Source: Metarhizium brunneum
Lineage: Eukaryota > Ascomycota > Sordariomycetes > Hypocreales > Clavicipitaceae
DNA length: 64,000 nucleotides
Direction: 5' to 3'
NCBI RefSeq assembly: GCF_013426205.1
Contig: NC_089424.1
Span: 1,736,001 to 1,800,000 of the forward strand
Position numbers and translations under genes: made by a program. This document shows, piece after piece, positions 21,409 to 33,185 of the stretch (position 1 is its first letter; the number at the start of each line of letters is the position of its first letter). The notes below the pieces were generated by a model. The model did no database searches. It saw only the letters and a program-made list of their open reading frames with translations, and was not told the DNA's origin.

Positions 21409-22438
21409 GGTGTTTCACTCACAATCAGTCAGTGCCATTCGGCAGCGAGCTTGATCGTGGTCCTGATAAAACCAATTTCTAGTGTCAAGTTCAGTAACGA
21501 ATTGAACTTGTCGGTTCCTATGCTGTTGTGACTTATCTGGTGTCAGATTACAGCACGATGATAAAATCGGTTATTTTCAGTCCCGGGGGGAGCGGGTCCC
21601 ATCAACGGGGTTTGCACATAGCCAACTACCTACCCTAGAAGGTAGCCTCCTTCCAGGCCGCACGCGTTATGACTTCTGGACTGTGTTTCCTGTGTTGTCC
21701 CGATGGTACACATATTATGGCAGCCATCTCTCGGCCCTCTTGTCTTTGATGCTCTTGTTTAGTGATGAGTCACAGAGGACCTCCCTCGCGGGACTATCAT
21801 CTAAGAATTCTTATAGCAAGGTCTATTCAAACATGGTGCCCACCCAACCATGACGTACAACAGAGTACAACCCCAAGCGCCGTGGCAACAATCAACAACC
21901 GATCAATTTAAACAATAGTTGAAAACCCGTATTGGAAACCCGTCCCTTTTTTTCCCTTATGCCCAAAACACCGCCAAATTGACAATAGAAACAGCCAGCC
22001 CAAGCAGACCTCTTTCGCGTACATATATATATATATATAAAGGAAGAACGAAAAAAACAACAACCACAGCGAGCGGCATCAGTGCAGAGCTTCCCCAACC
22101 CTTTCCATACGCCAGCAGGGAGTGAAACAAAAGCAAACCCTAAAGAAGCGTCTTGCTCGCTACCAAAGCTATCGCTAAGTAATTGTAGGACGGTCCCCAG
22201 CCATAGAAGCATACACGATACTGGGAAAATGAAGGTGAAGAAGAGAAGAACGACAAAAAACAAGCGTAGCCGCAGCATGAAGACAGTGATAGCCCATCAA
22301 GCCCCCAGAAAGAAACGAAGAATAGAAGAAGCAAGAATATCTGCCCGCAGGAAGAACATAGATCGTGTGAAAATGCTAGGCATACAAGCCAAAGACGTTG
22401 GTAGCGAAATGCTGCGTAGAGTATGAATTTATGAGCAC
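21409..22438. other. Spacer CRD1 - WOPR gene
   Basis: 1.03 kb holding the CRD1 promoter and the 3' end of the WOPR gene. A short (AT)n tract lies at about 22024-22039. A forward frame at 22228-22426 encodes 66 very basic residues but looks like antisense of a 3' UTR. Nothing else seen. Confidence 0.45.
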
Positions 22439-23920
22439 TCAGGAGCGCCCCAAATCATTGGAACCCCCAGGCCACTGCTCGGAGCCATTACTTGCATTAT
22501 TTCCGAAATACTGTAGGTCGCCTTGGCCGTCAGACTGTCCAAGGGCCCAATCATTCGTATTCTGGTCCAAGTTGTAGTTCTGGGTCCCAGCTTCCGCGCC
22601 AGTCAATGTATTGGGATCCTGCTTCGTCTGCCGTGGCTGATTGAAAGCCTGTCCCTCTTGGCTCGCGATTTGGCCAGCTCGGTGGGGAACATAGTACGAA
22701 CTCTGTCCAACATATGTATTGCCGCTCTGGGGAGGTCTGCCTCCGGGGACTGTGCTAAGATGCATCGAGGACAGCTCTGCAGGCTGTGCAAGTTCGAATG
22801 CCGAATTCCGTCTTGGCGGATCGTGTAGTGGCATACTTCGCGGGAATTCGCTATCCATACCAGTGCTGGCACTGAAGCGGGAGGCTCTGGTAGGGCCCAA
22901 AGAATAATTACCATGTGGCTGAGGAGTGTATGGCATTGAAGATGTGCTGGACGGCATTGCTGGAGAGATAGACGGCGGAATCGACTGCGGAGCTGAAGAA
23001 CCCAACGGGGGCTGAATCGAAGAAGGAAGCGGCTGTGGCATCTGAACTGGCATGGGCGAATTCATCGTCGCCAGGTACTGGTGTTGTGGATGGTATGTGT
23101 AGGGAATAGACCCGTACGCTGCTGGCACCGGAGCATGGAAGCCCGCCATGGACATGGCTCTGGGCATATGGGCATGTGAGCCACCAGGAAAAGTCGGCGC
23201 ATTTACAACTGTTGCGATGAGACCCGAGGGGCCACCACCTTCGTCGTCCGGGCTATACTGTACTTCGTCAATGGGAGCACGAAAATTCTGGGACACTAGG
23301 AGTTCGTTTCGAGGTGAGATGCCACTAAAACCGTAGCTCCTTGACGGGGTATTAAGATTTCCAGCAACCGCATCGTCAACCTTGTAGTAGCTCACAAGGT
23401 GATGAGGAACGCCATTATAGTTTACGCTGATTGTCTTCTTGACCAATCCGTCGGGCTTGAAAGGGTACGAATCAATCAATGATCCGATCAATGCCCTCTC
23501 GGTATCCTTGATATTGGCGCCATCCATGGCAGCAGGTGAAGTGAAACCAGACATGTTTAGGTGTGAGGTAGAGTCCGCCTTTCCGATGCCTCCTGGAGGA
23601 CACTTCTTTCTTTTAAGGGCTCGTTTCTTTTCTCCTGGCGGAAACGGCTTCTCCAACTCCCGGTATATAAGAAAGTTGCCGAGAATTCGACTGGGACTCC
23701 AAGATACACCGTCGGTCCATCGTTTGATGCCTGAAGCGTGCTCTTCGTAAATGAAGACATTGCCACTTTTGATGAGGTCCTGGCGCTCCCGATCATGAGG
23801 GCGACGTGGTACGTGGGTGAGTCGGCCAGACAAGCAGGCCTCGAACAAAACCAGTGAATCATATGTAGAGGCGACAAGTCCCTCAAAGGTAGGACGAAGG
23901 GGGTTGGATTGATTTGACAT
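22439..23920 (-). CDS. WOPR-domain transcription factor (Gti1/Sge1/Wor1 type)
   Basis: Sequence-specific regulator of the Wor1/Ryp1/Sge1/Gti1 family, which controls morphological switching, conidiation, effector expression or secondary metabolism in different fungi (family knowledge). A single exon of 493 residues starts MSNQSNPLRPTFEG. WOPRa spans about residues 7-95 with HVPRRPHDRERQDLIKSGN and GIKRWTDGVSWSPSRILGNF; WOPRb spans about 150-210 with SLIDSYPFKPDGLVKKTISV and VSYYKVDD. A basic stretch KKRALKRKK lies between them. The remaining ~280 residues are rich in Pro, Gln, Ser, Met and Asn and look like a disordered activation region. The reading frame is open a little upstream, but no ATG precedes 23920. 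The gene sits beside a ~9.3-kb gene-free upstream region. I cannot decide between the Gti1/Sge1 and Pac2 branches with certainty; the strong WOPRa match favours Gti1/Sge1. Confidence 0.92.
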   Translation of the reverse strand: MSNQSNPLRPTFEGLVASTYDSLVLFEACLSGRLTHVPRRPHDRERQDLIKSGNVFIYEEHASGIKRWTDGVSWSPSRILGNFLIYRELEKPFPPGEKKRALKRKKCPPGGIGKADSTSHLNMSGFTSPAAMDGANIKDTERALIGSLIDSYPFKPDGLVKKTISVNYNGVPHHLVSYYKVDDAVAGNLNTPSRSYGFSGISPRNELLVSQNFRAPIDEVQYSPDDEGGGPSGLIATVVNAPTFPGGSHAHMPRAMSMAGFHAPVPAAYGSIPYTYHPQHQYLATMNSPMPVQMPQPLPSSIQPPLGSSAPQSIPPSISPAMPSSTSSMPYTPQPHGNYSLGPTRASRFSASTGMDSEFPRSMPLHDPPRRNSAFELAQPAELSSMHLSTVPGGRPPQSGNTYVGQSSYYVPHRAGQIASQEGQAFNQPRQTKQDPNTLTGAEAGTQNYNLDQNTNDWALGQSDGQGDLQYFGNNASNGSEQWPGGSNDLGRS

Positions 23921-25427
23921 GGTTCTGCGAAGCTTTGCACCGGCCAAGTTTTAACTTTCGGAGGAAGACGGTGATAACCTTCTTTCCTGGAGATCGTAGC
24001 TCAGCTCCCGTGCAATCCAGTAGTTTGGATGCTCTGAGGAGCCCCTGCGGTAGCGAATACCAAAACAAAACGGTACGGATACTGGTGATCTCTGGTGTTT
24101 AGGCAAATGATATGGTTTCGCTTCCGGTTCGACTGGGGGGCTCCTTCCTCGGGGCGAGGGCGGGGAGAGAGTAGAGAGAGCAAGAGTACGCAGAGTAAGA
24201 AGACGGATTAAGAGGCAGAGTTTGTGAATGTAACGGCACTGGAGGAATTAGAGGGAACGGAAGCTTTGGCCGGAGAAAATAAGTTGGGGAAGAAAGTTGC
24301 AGGGCAGGAGGGAGCCGAAGATGTCAAGGCAGCAGAGCCGAGAAACGAATTAAGGGCCACACAGTCCAGTCCGCAGAAAAGACGAAGAGAGGCTGCAGAA
24401 AGAATTGAAGGTTGAAGGAGAAGTCAAGAACGAGCAAAAGTCTCGGGAACAGCTGTGGCTTGAGGCGGCGTGGGAGGAGGTGGTGTTAAGTTTGGAGGGA
24501 CCTGGTGGACGCAGTGGAGGGCGACAGATTGACTCTCGTGGTGCGTGCCGTGACAGTGCGCCGTCGTGGTGCCAAGTTCTCTAGCCAGTTCCCAAGATGC
24601 CCAATGCCAATGGCACACAGAGTTCTGAGTTCGACCAGACTCCGATGGGAAGCAAGCAGGAGGCGCCAAAGATGCGGGAAGACGGAGGTTGGCGGGTGAT
24701 TGTCTGGCCTCGGGGGGGACTGGGCCGGGGGGTGGAGGGACAGCTTGGACGAACGAACAAGGACAGAAATGGATGGATACAGACAGGGCGCTGGCCTGAA
24801 GGGGATAGGATCCAGTATTAAGTTTTTATCGAGGCGTAGGGCTGCTTTGCGATTCGACGATGCGGGATCAAAAGTTGACAGGCAAACGCGACCTACACAC
24901 CTCTGTGACTACACTTGAGGTACGATGAGTGCTACCAGAGTAACTCAAGGCACACTGTGATCTTGTGGCTTGATGAATTTCTCCGCAGCATTGCCAGTAT
25001 GGGGGTGACGAGATGGTGTCGATGAGCAATCAATGTTCAGTGGCGGCCTTTATGGTCAGTCAAATTGGTCTGGCCGGCGGCTCGACTAGAGGTAAAAAGC
25101 TTGGAGTATTTGCAAGGAAGCCAATGAGACGCATGTGGATGGATGAGCGGATAGCCAAATGGCCTGATAGCTGAACACAACACACTAGTGAACTCCCGGG
25201 TCAATCGTGCATCTTCCAAAGCTGGAGTCTTGAAGTATTGGCAACCTTGGAGGGCCAGTCTGATGGTGGTGTAAGTCGGCAAGATCGGCCAGGACCCCTC
25301 GAGAGCTGCATGCAACCAAAAAGTACACACGAACACACATCCATACATGAGTACAAATCTACCTGGGTGGGTAGCAACTACACACATGCACGACACGCAA
25401 TGCCATGCACAATCCAGATTCTCCCCT

Positions 25428-25466
25428 TCCTTCCTTCTTCCCTTCCTTCTTTTTTTTTTTTTTTTA
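25428..25466. repeat. CCTT repeats followed by T run
   Basis: Pyrimidine tract: CCTT/TTCC units followed by at least 15 consecutive T. A simple-sequence repeat with no further structure seen. Confidence 0.7.
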
Positions 25467-28400
25467 ACTTAACTTTACTTTTATTTTGGGATACCCGACC
25501 ACTTGAGCGCCTAGGCCTGCTAAGTACGGGTATTCCGTCCTGGCGAGGGGAAAATGTCTGGTAGGTTGGTCGCTCAAATACTAGGTACCTAGATGCAAAA
25601 GTAGGTGCGTACTAAGTAAGCAGTCCTGACGGCCAGGAGGTTCCCAGGTTGCCAACATGCCGTCGACGTCGACTCGCTCGAGCGTCGCAGACTGGAGCGG
25701 ACCTCGTAACATCGAGAGCGACCAGACGCAACTACGGTCTCGGTAGTACTTAGCCGCGCTGGCCATACCAAAATACTACGAGTGCCGGAAAGGGCGTAGG
25801 AGCTTGCGCCGTCGGAGTGGGCGTGAATATAGTAAGCAACTAGACCCATTCGGGTTTTCAAGCCCCAGTGTGATCGGCTTGTTTACCATTTCGCACCGCA
25901 CCGCAAACACCGTCTACAGTACTACTAACAAGAGACGCGGAGAGGACCAAGCCATAAGACTTTGCAAGATTCAGAAATTTTGGGCAAGAATTGATATTAT
26001 ATTTTCATTTGCATCGTCGCGGAATGAGAGCCACATGACTCCCAATGCCTTGACGTCCGTCTCCTTAGGTACCTCATAGGTCCCTAGGAAAGTACCAGTC
26101 TTTGTTGTCCCACGACGACGACGACATACATACAACACTGCAAAAGCAATTCGAATTGAGATCCTGTCGGCAGCATTGCACACTAGGCAAGGGAGGAAGT
26201 TGTGGTGAGTAAGGTGCGTGCCTATTACTAACAAGGTGGTAGACAGCCCGAGATCCGGTCGAGCATCTCGTGACTAGTAGTACATATGACGTTGAAGTAT
26301 CTTCAGGCAAGCAATAGCCGAAGGTTCATACAGCATTTGGCAAAGGCTGAATAGGAGTTATTGGAAACAAGTTGTGAAAGGGGAAATTACCTGCAGCTTT
26401 GAGAAGCAGACATCGATGGGGGATTCTACTTGACGTGAAAGGAACAAGACTAAGGCTGAAAACCAAGCTAATTGTAAGTGGCCGGTGACTCGGCCAAAAC
26501 ATGCCCACGCGTTCCATACATACCTTCATCATTGTGTATTCCACCAGACGTATTTGAGTGCTCATTTGTCCCCATAGTAGCTCTACGACTTTCAGACGCT
26601 TAGAGATGCAGTGTCACCGATCCCCCAAATTTCGAGGGCCAAGGCAGCCGCCTAAGAAGCTTGCCTGGTCGTGTCATGTCAAGTATAACTAACCCACGCT
26701 CGTCACCATCAACCCAGAGTCGGCTGAGCGACTAGCTGATTTCGTTTTTCGCCAAATACAGTACATATGCATGTATATTATACGTACATCCAAAGATGGC
26801 TGGAGCGACGCGGGGCACGCCGGAGTTTCTGATAGCTGTACGATCCAGTGTCGATGTAGCAAAAGAAGGACCATTCGCATCGGAGAATACTGTCTGATTC
26901 CCCAACCATGAGGCTCAGTACAACTTCTTCCTGTCGTACGCAAGGCAGTGGACGAAGAGTCTATTGGAGGCAGCTTCAGAATGTGGCAATCGAAGTGGAG
27001 AGTGCGCAGAAGAGCCCGAGAGGACCGCCTCCAAACTCCAGTCGTTCATTGACTTGCCAGGCTGTGTGTGGCCTCCTCTCGCACCGAGAACGAGAACAGG
27101 GAGGAGGATGGTGGCGGTGGTGGGTAATCGCGGCCTTTGGCGCTGGATTGATCAGGTTGGTGTTGTGTACCGTGGCCGTCGGTCGGTCTAGACGGTTTCC
27201 ATCCAAGCCTTTGCGGTCCGTTGTTCTTGTGCAGGTATCATTGATGTTTCCTGTTGGGTTTGTGTGTATACGGACTCGGGCTCAAGCACTAGTAATTTCT
27301 CCGTGAACATGTGTGCCACGGCGTCACACGGGTTGCATTCATGTTCAATATTGGGTTGTCGGTGTTTGGTGTCGAATATTCGCCCCAGAGTTGCCGACAT
27401 TTCGTACTGCAAACAGATCAAATTGAAGGCCGACAGGCAGCCCATGGGGGTTCGTCGGTAGCCGGCCGGACACGGACGACGACAACCCCTCTTTTGCGTG
27501 GGCCCACGAGCCAGGAAGCTGTAGAGCGAGTGGTGAGATGTGTGTGCTGCGGCGTTGGGGTGGCGTTGGGGTGGGCAAGGTTTGGTGCGCCAATCAAACA
27601 CTTGAATTGACAGGGATATTATGGGGGGATAAGCATGGGGGCATTTGAAGAACTTGCTTCAACGAGTGCGGGGCAGGCATTGACGCTTGTGCACTGGAAT
27701 AAGCAGGAAAGGCAGAAACACAAGAGGCAAGAGTAGCGCGATAGAAACAAAAAGGGAACATATTAGAAAATAAAATGAAAAAAAGTTTAAGACGAGTAAG
27801 AAACTTACTAGGAGGGCCGGGGAAGACGTAGTTGGCCGTGTCCTGGCGAATTTGACCTGCAGCACATGTTAATTTCTCCTATGTACTAAGTACACTCCGT
27901 GCTCTGTGTACACTACGCTAGGTCACTGCCTTCTACTACCTTGCGGCGGGGGGTGGGGGGACGAACCAGACTCCAATGTTGTTAACTGGTTGGTTATCCG
28001 AACAAGCTCGTCGGGGCAGAAGCTTGCAAATGCACGAGCAGGGTCTGAGGCGCTGGTTTACGCGCATGTCCATGTCCTAGGTTGTCAGTATGTACATGTG
28101 CATAGTACTAGTACGGAGTACAAGAGCCGGGTTCGTTGGTTGGTCGCCCGACGGAACCAGGAATTCACGGTGAATTGATATGCCGTGTCGGATTGAGATG
28201 CAATGTAGTATTCAGTCGTTAGTAATCGCAGTCCTACTCTGTATTGGTGATGCGGATGCTTGGCGGACAACTGCAGGTATTCTACTTAAGGTTGCCTGTC
28301 GTGCTTTTGGCGCCAAGGCCTTGGGAGACGAGCGGCCCGGAAGCCTAATGGCAATTTCCTTTCGGATCGGCACAGACTATTGACAGAACATAGATCCCCT

Positions 28401-29620
28401 ACCTGTTCGCCGTAAAGCTTCAAAGTTTGCGTGGTTGGCTATTTGTAGCGCCGGCCCCGACGCAGAGGAAAAGGCTTGGCCGCATGCACCATGTAGATAT
28501 TGAGCTCCTCATGGTGCAAATGGGGACATTTAGATGAAATAAGACGGTCTGAAACATGACAAGAGCGGTTCCGGGCCAAAAATAGTTGAGTCCATTGACC
28601 TAGCGTATGCTCGTGGTTGACCGTCCTGTTAGCTCTAGCAACCTGGTAGTGGTAGTAGTACCCGACAGCATTTTGGCTTCACGACCCGGAACTCCAGGGC
28701 CACCCACTCACTTGGGCTAATAATGCATGTAGCTTGAAGCGTCTGGATGACCAAGTAAATACCATCCTCTGCATTCGACCAGTTCCGCAAGAAGTCTTGA
28801 TAGTATATCGTGTTGATCCAGCCCGCATTTAGAACCTTGAGGCCTCTACATCTATTCAGTCCATGTATGTACAATGCAATAGTACTCTGAACAAGTCGTC
28901 CAGGGATTGAGGTTCTTGACTTTGGGAGCAAGTATGGTATGCTAAGCTTAGTTTTGCCCTTGTCGATGCGTTTGGACTGTTGTACAACACACGCAGCAAC
29001 TCTTATGCATGCAAGGCACACGCACACCAGACACCTAAAATGCCCCAGCATCATTTCGTCGTGGCTATTGGACCGTTTATAGCCCCCAACTCTAAGCATC
29101 TCCACAATTATGCACGCAGGAACCGATCATGCATGAAGACCTTGTGCCCAGGGACCCACACCACCATGCCAATGTTCGTGCTGCACATAAGTGGTGCAGA
29201 CTTTGAGGTTACAGCCTGATATTGTAGTTTGCTGCAACTTGTTGGAGACATTTCGGGCCAGTAGAATGGAGATGAACTGCAGCGTTATGCCGTTTCTCAC
29301 AACAATGTCTCCGAGCCCTCTCCTAAACGATTGATAAAGGGGTGAAAGGGAGGGGCCCACGCAACATTTACGTACCAAATTGTAGACCACCCAACTCTCA
29401 ACACGGAAATTTTTCGAATGTCCCAGTCTCTGCGTGTTATTTTCCTCGTGTTTGCTCTTCTTTTTTTCCTATTCGTCCATTCGTGACGTGGCATACAACA
29501 CATACCAAACTTAAAACACACCGAAAAGCTGTTCCTGAACCACTATAAGCAATAAGGTTGCCCTCCCGGAAGTTTATCGTTCTAGTGCAATCAGCCGTTT
29601 AACCTCCGTGGTTACCGGGG

Positions 29621-29642
29621 TTTTTTTTTAATTAAAAAAAAA
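29621..29642. repeat. Perfect 22-bp palindrome T9-AATT-A9
   Basis: Nine T, AATT, nine A form a perfect inverted repeat in the gene-free region. It may be a nucleosome-excluding poly(dA:dT) element (inference) or chance slippage. Confidence 0.7.
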
Positions 29643-30701
29643 CGTCTTTTCCCAAACGCTGCAAGTCTTAGGTACTACTAAAGACTACCTAGTTAGTACT
29701 GTGAAGCTGTTGCGCAGTGAAGTAAAATATTCTCCGGGACTCCATACCCCAGGCACCCGCGCCATGGACCCGAAGAATCTCGCAATAAACGTGGAGAAAC
29801 GAAGTTTGTACTAGTACTACATTATGCGACTTGATATGTATATCATCGCAATCTCCTCCACAAACTACGCTTGTATCGAATGCGCTTCGTAGATGTTATC
29901 CGCTGTGCTCGGGGCTCAGACAGGAGCGTCTCTTCTGCGTGCAGAGAACGGGCAATCGATCTGCTCCTCGGCGAGGATTCGGGTACCTGAAAAGGTCGGC
30001 ATGTCTCGGTGCCATATTTCTCGCTAATTAGCCCTTATCAGTGCCCGACTTTCAACTTGGGTCGTCGTCTAAATTAGTACAGACACAACAGGGGGTTGAT
30101 TTTGCCTCATGCAGACTTGTCAACCAAGCGCACTGCAATGCAACACCATCAATCATGGTAGTGCCTGAGCTGCTGGGAGAAACACAGTAATGCCCTGTGG
30201 ACCAGATCACCAAGACGGGCGGCCGTTTATTGCACAATGGTGCCAGGGTTGATAATGACCCTGGTCCGGACACGTGTTAGCGTGCATCGACACCCTTGCA
30301 TCCCGGTAGCCACCCAGGTGCCAATTGAACCATGCCAGCTGAATCTTGCACGACAACCCCAGCCGCTGATTTACCCGACCTTGACGGCAATGCCAATTCA
30401 ACCAACCCCAATGTATTATTATGTTTGTAACTAGTACTACCAGACATTAATCATTGTACATACATACAATTGGCACCACAGTAATACGGAGGACTTGATA
30501 CCCATTCCTCCCACCCCCGTCATTAAAAGTTTAGAGAACCGCTATTGCAGTAGATGTCTGATGTGCACCGCCATTTCTGCTGCACATTTGCGGCGTCGGA
30601 CTTTATTGTACGTATCCATCAAAGCTATTGAACCTAATCCCGGGTGGCAGAGCGCGTCTTTGAAGGCAATGAGATGTTTTGCAAAGTTGTGCAGGACATC
30701 A

Positions 30702-30750
30702 CGTATGTATATATACATATATGCATTTGTGTGTGTGTGCGTGTGTACCC
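30702..30750. repeat. Dinucleotide repeat (TA/CA then GT)
   Basis: Alternating purine-pyrimidine tract: GTATGTATATATACATATATGC followed by a GTGTGTGTGTGCGTGTGT-type run. A microsatellite. Confidence 0.7.
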
Positions 30751-33185
30751 AAGGGGCACTCGTATCAATGGTTTCTCCCATCGTTCGCCATCTTATAATC
30801 TTAAGAAGTTAGTATGTTGCTGGTGTTACAAAAAGCTAGCCAGCCAACAGACATGTTCATTTGTTCCGCTTTGCGTGATCAAGATGATACTTCATATTGC
30901 ACATGGATGTACAATGTACGAGGGAATGCTTTAGTAGTAGGTAGTGCCGAATCGTGTGGCCCGGAGAGCTGATCTTGACGAAAATCATTCATTAATGGCC
31001 TCTGGCCCTCTTCTTTGCCTCGACCTATGGCTGAAATCGTGGTGGTAAGTACATACATGTCCATACAATTATTGGGCATAGCTGGGAAATATGGGATATT
31101 AGTCGATCGATGCAGGACCTCGGGAACCATGGCAACTACCATCAGATTCAGGGCTGGTGTTTTCCCTGTAGGCGACAAGCAACCTGCAAAATGGCACATG
31201 ACAATTCAGACTACAGGCCAACCAAGGTTCCTCCCTTGGTGGATAGCGTGACAATGCTCTGGATACCTAGTAGTTTTTGCTCGTATATGTATGTACGGGA
31301 TGGTTGAATATCTACTGGCACCTCCCCTGGGTAGGCATTTATGTATGTACGTAGTTGTCCTTGAAGCAAACCCGTTGCATGCCTCGGGTGTAAAGACCAA
31401 GGTGGTTGCGTCCTACCGGCTCATCCCTATTGGTGCGGTACAGCAATACTGTCATGTACGATCAGATCTCCTGGCTGTTCCCGACGTTCGGCTGTCGACT
31501 GACTGACACATCAGTAGTACGGCGGAAAGACTCCCATGAATATGTACATACATACCTCCTCGTGGAAACCAACGTCCCACTCGCTTGCGCAAATTATGCC
31601 AACAGCCATTCTCTCGCCCGGCCAAGAACAAGCATGGAACAAAGGATGGGGCGATGCTACTCGGCGCAGTACAATATTCGTATGGACTCCTGCGAGTGTG
31701 GTTGAGCGTGGTTCAAGCTTCACCCCTCCCCAGCTGTGCCCCAGTTAGTCCGGGATGCACGTTTTCCCTCTGGCGCCTGTCGCCAGACACCAAACCAAAG
31801 CGGCCAGGATTTGCAGCCGGGTCTCCAACTGTGTCTGGCCCAAAACTTGGCCGCAATGTAGCAACAGAGTTTAACGGACCGTCAAGGCACTCCATCTAGC
31901 CCACTCCAAAGACGGCGCCACATTCCAGATGCCCGTGCCTCATCCCACTTTCTCATCCCACCATCACATCTCGTCCTGCCCCTTCACTGGGGCACGCGAT
32001 CTGCATGCATCTACACGCATTCTCACTCAATTGACCGACCATGCTGGTCTAACTACTATGTACTGCTGAGGATCATGGCTACTTCTCAAGATGCCAAGAT
32101 CCCTGAGATCTAGCTGTAGCCGCCTGCACTGCCTGCTTGCTCGCCGAGGCATCTGGGGAATAGGTAGGTAGGTACCCAGTAGTGGACGGCCCGTGACCGT
32201 ACCTCACAATGGCAACAATATCCTGGTACATACATACTACAACAAACAGATGAGACAGTAGTTGGGTACGCAAATCTATCTGGGTTGATGTATCTTGGAT
32301 CGCACTACTCCGAATCGGTCGGCCGTTTCGAGCACAACTTGAGGCAGTGGCGCCGGCTACCAGGTCCGATGACCAGTTCTCGTACGATTTCCCACACTTC
32401 TGTTTCTCCAATGCCAACCGATCTACGGAGTAGGCTAGCTGTCTTTTCCTAGGGACTTGGTACTTCTTTTAGGGCCTATCGCCTTGAGTAAAGTAGCTGG
32501 CGTGTTGGACCTGTGAAAAGGCTCCGAGCAAGAGCTATCGTGTCTTCGGAGTGAAGTACTATTAGTATATATTTGATAATTGACGCGGGTGATGAAGGAC
32601 TACGTATGCTGATTGAAGCCTAATTAATGTCGTGCTGCATCTGCCCATTTGCGAGCTCACCTGCAACTGGTCACTCTGTGTGTATGTATGTATTTCGGAC
32701 GTGGTTCACAACAGGGCAGGAACAAGGCTGTTAAACTGGACCGAGACAACGTTGCTTCCAGGAAGGCGGTGAGTAATGCATGCTGGCAGTTTGTAGTACA
32801 ATCCCGGAAGTCTTGCTCAGACAACCCGGATCCGTGTTTGTTTCTCTCCCGACACACGGACAGCAAGTGTTGTATTAAATATTTGGCACTAGGCCGGTTG
32901 AAACGCGGCCATTCCGATTTCTTGTCTCGCCGTTTATGAACAGTCCGTCTGCCCACCGTTGACCCGTAGCACGATTGGGACATACCTAGGTACCCTTGTT
33001 CCCTTGAAGCGCCACAACGGAGTTTCAATCCAGTAGCCCTCGGCAATCTCCATATCATCAATACTCGTGCGGTCGATTTCAATGCATGCTCTGCTGAACA
33101 TAACCCTGCGCATGTCGTGGATCCACAAGCTGTGTCGGACACGCCGTCCTTGCCTTTGGCTAGCACTAGTAGTAGTAGAACACTT

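Larger units (their letters stand above)
23921..33185. other. 9.3-kb gene-free region upstream of the WOPR gene
   Basis: No recognisable gene, tRNA or mobile-element protein on either strand. Open frames here are short (up to ~210 codons) and look random in composition. The region ends at the TDP1 stop codon, so only its right edge is 3' UTR; most is likely promoter and possibly long leader of the WOPR gene. It contains simple sequence (CT/T tract at about 25428-25466, (GT)n and (TA)n at about 30702-30750, a perfect A/T palindrome at 29621-29642) and scattered CCTAGG, TACGGAGTA and TACTAGTA words. Confidence 0.6.

Noticed and set aside
22228..22426. Forward frame of 66 very basic residues (MKVKKRRTTKNKRSRS...)
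   Set aside because: Lies antisense to the WOPR 3' region, with a composition explained by AG-rich DNA; no family recognised.
26908..27306. 132-codon forward frame inside the gene-free region
   Set aside because: Random-looking composition, no splice-supported extension, no family resemblance.
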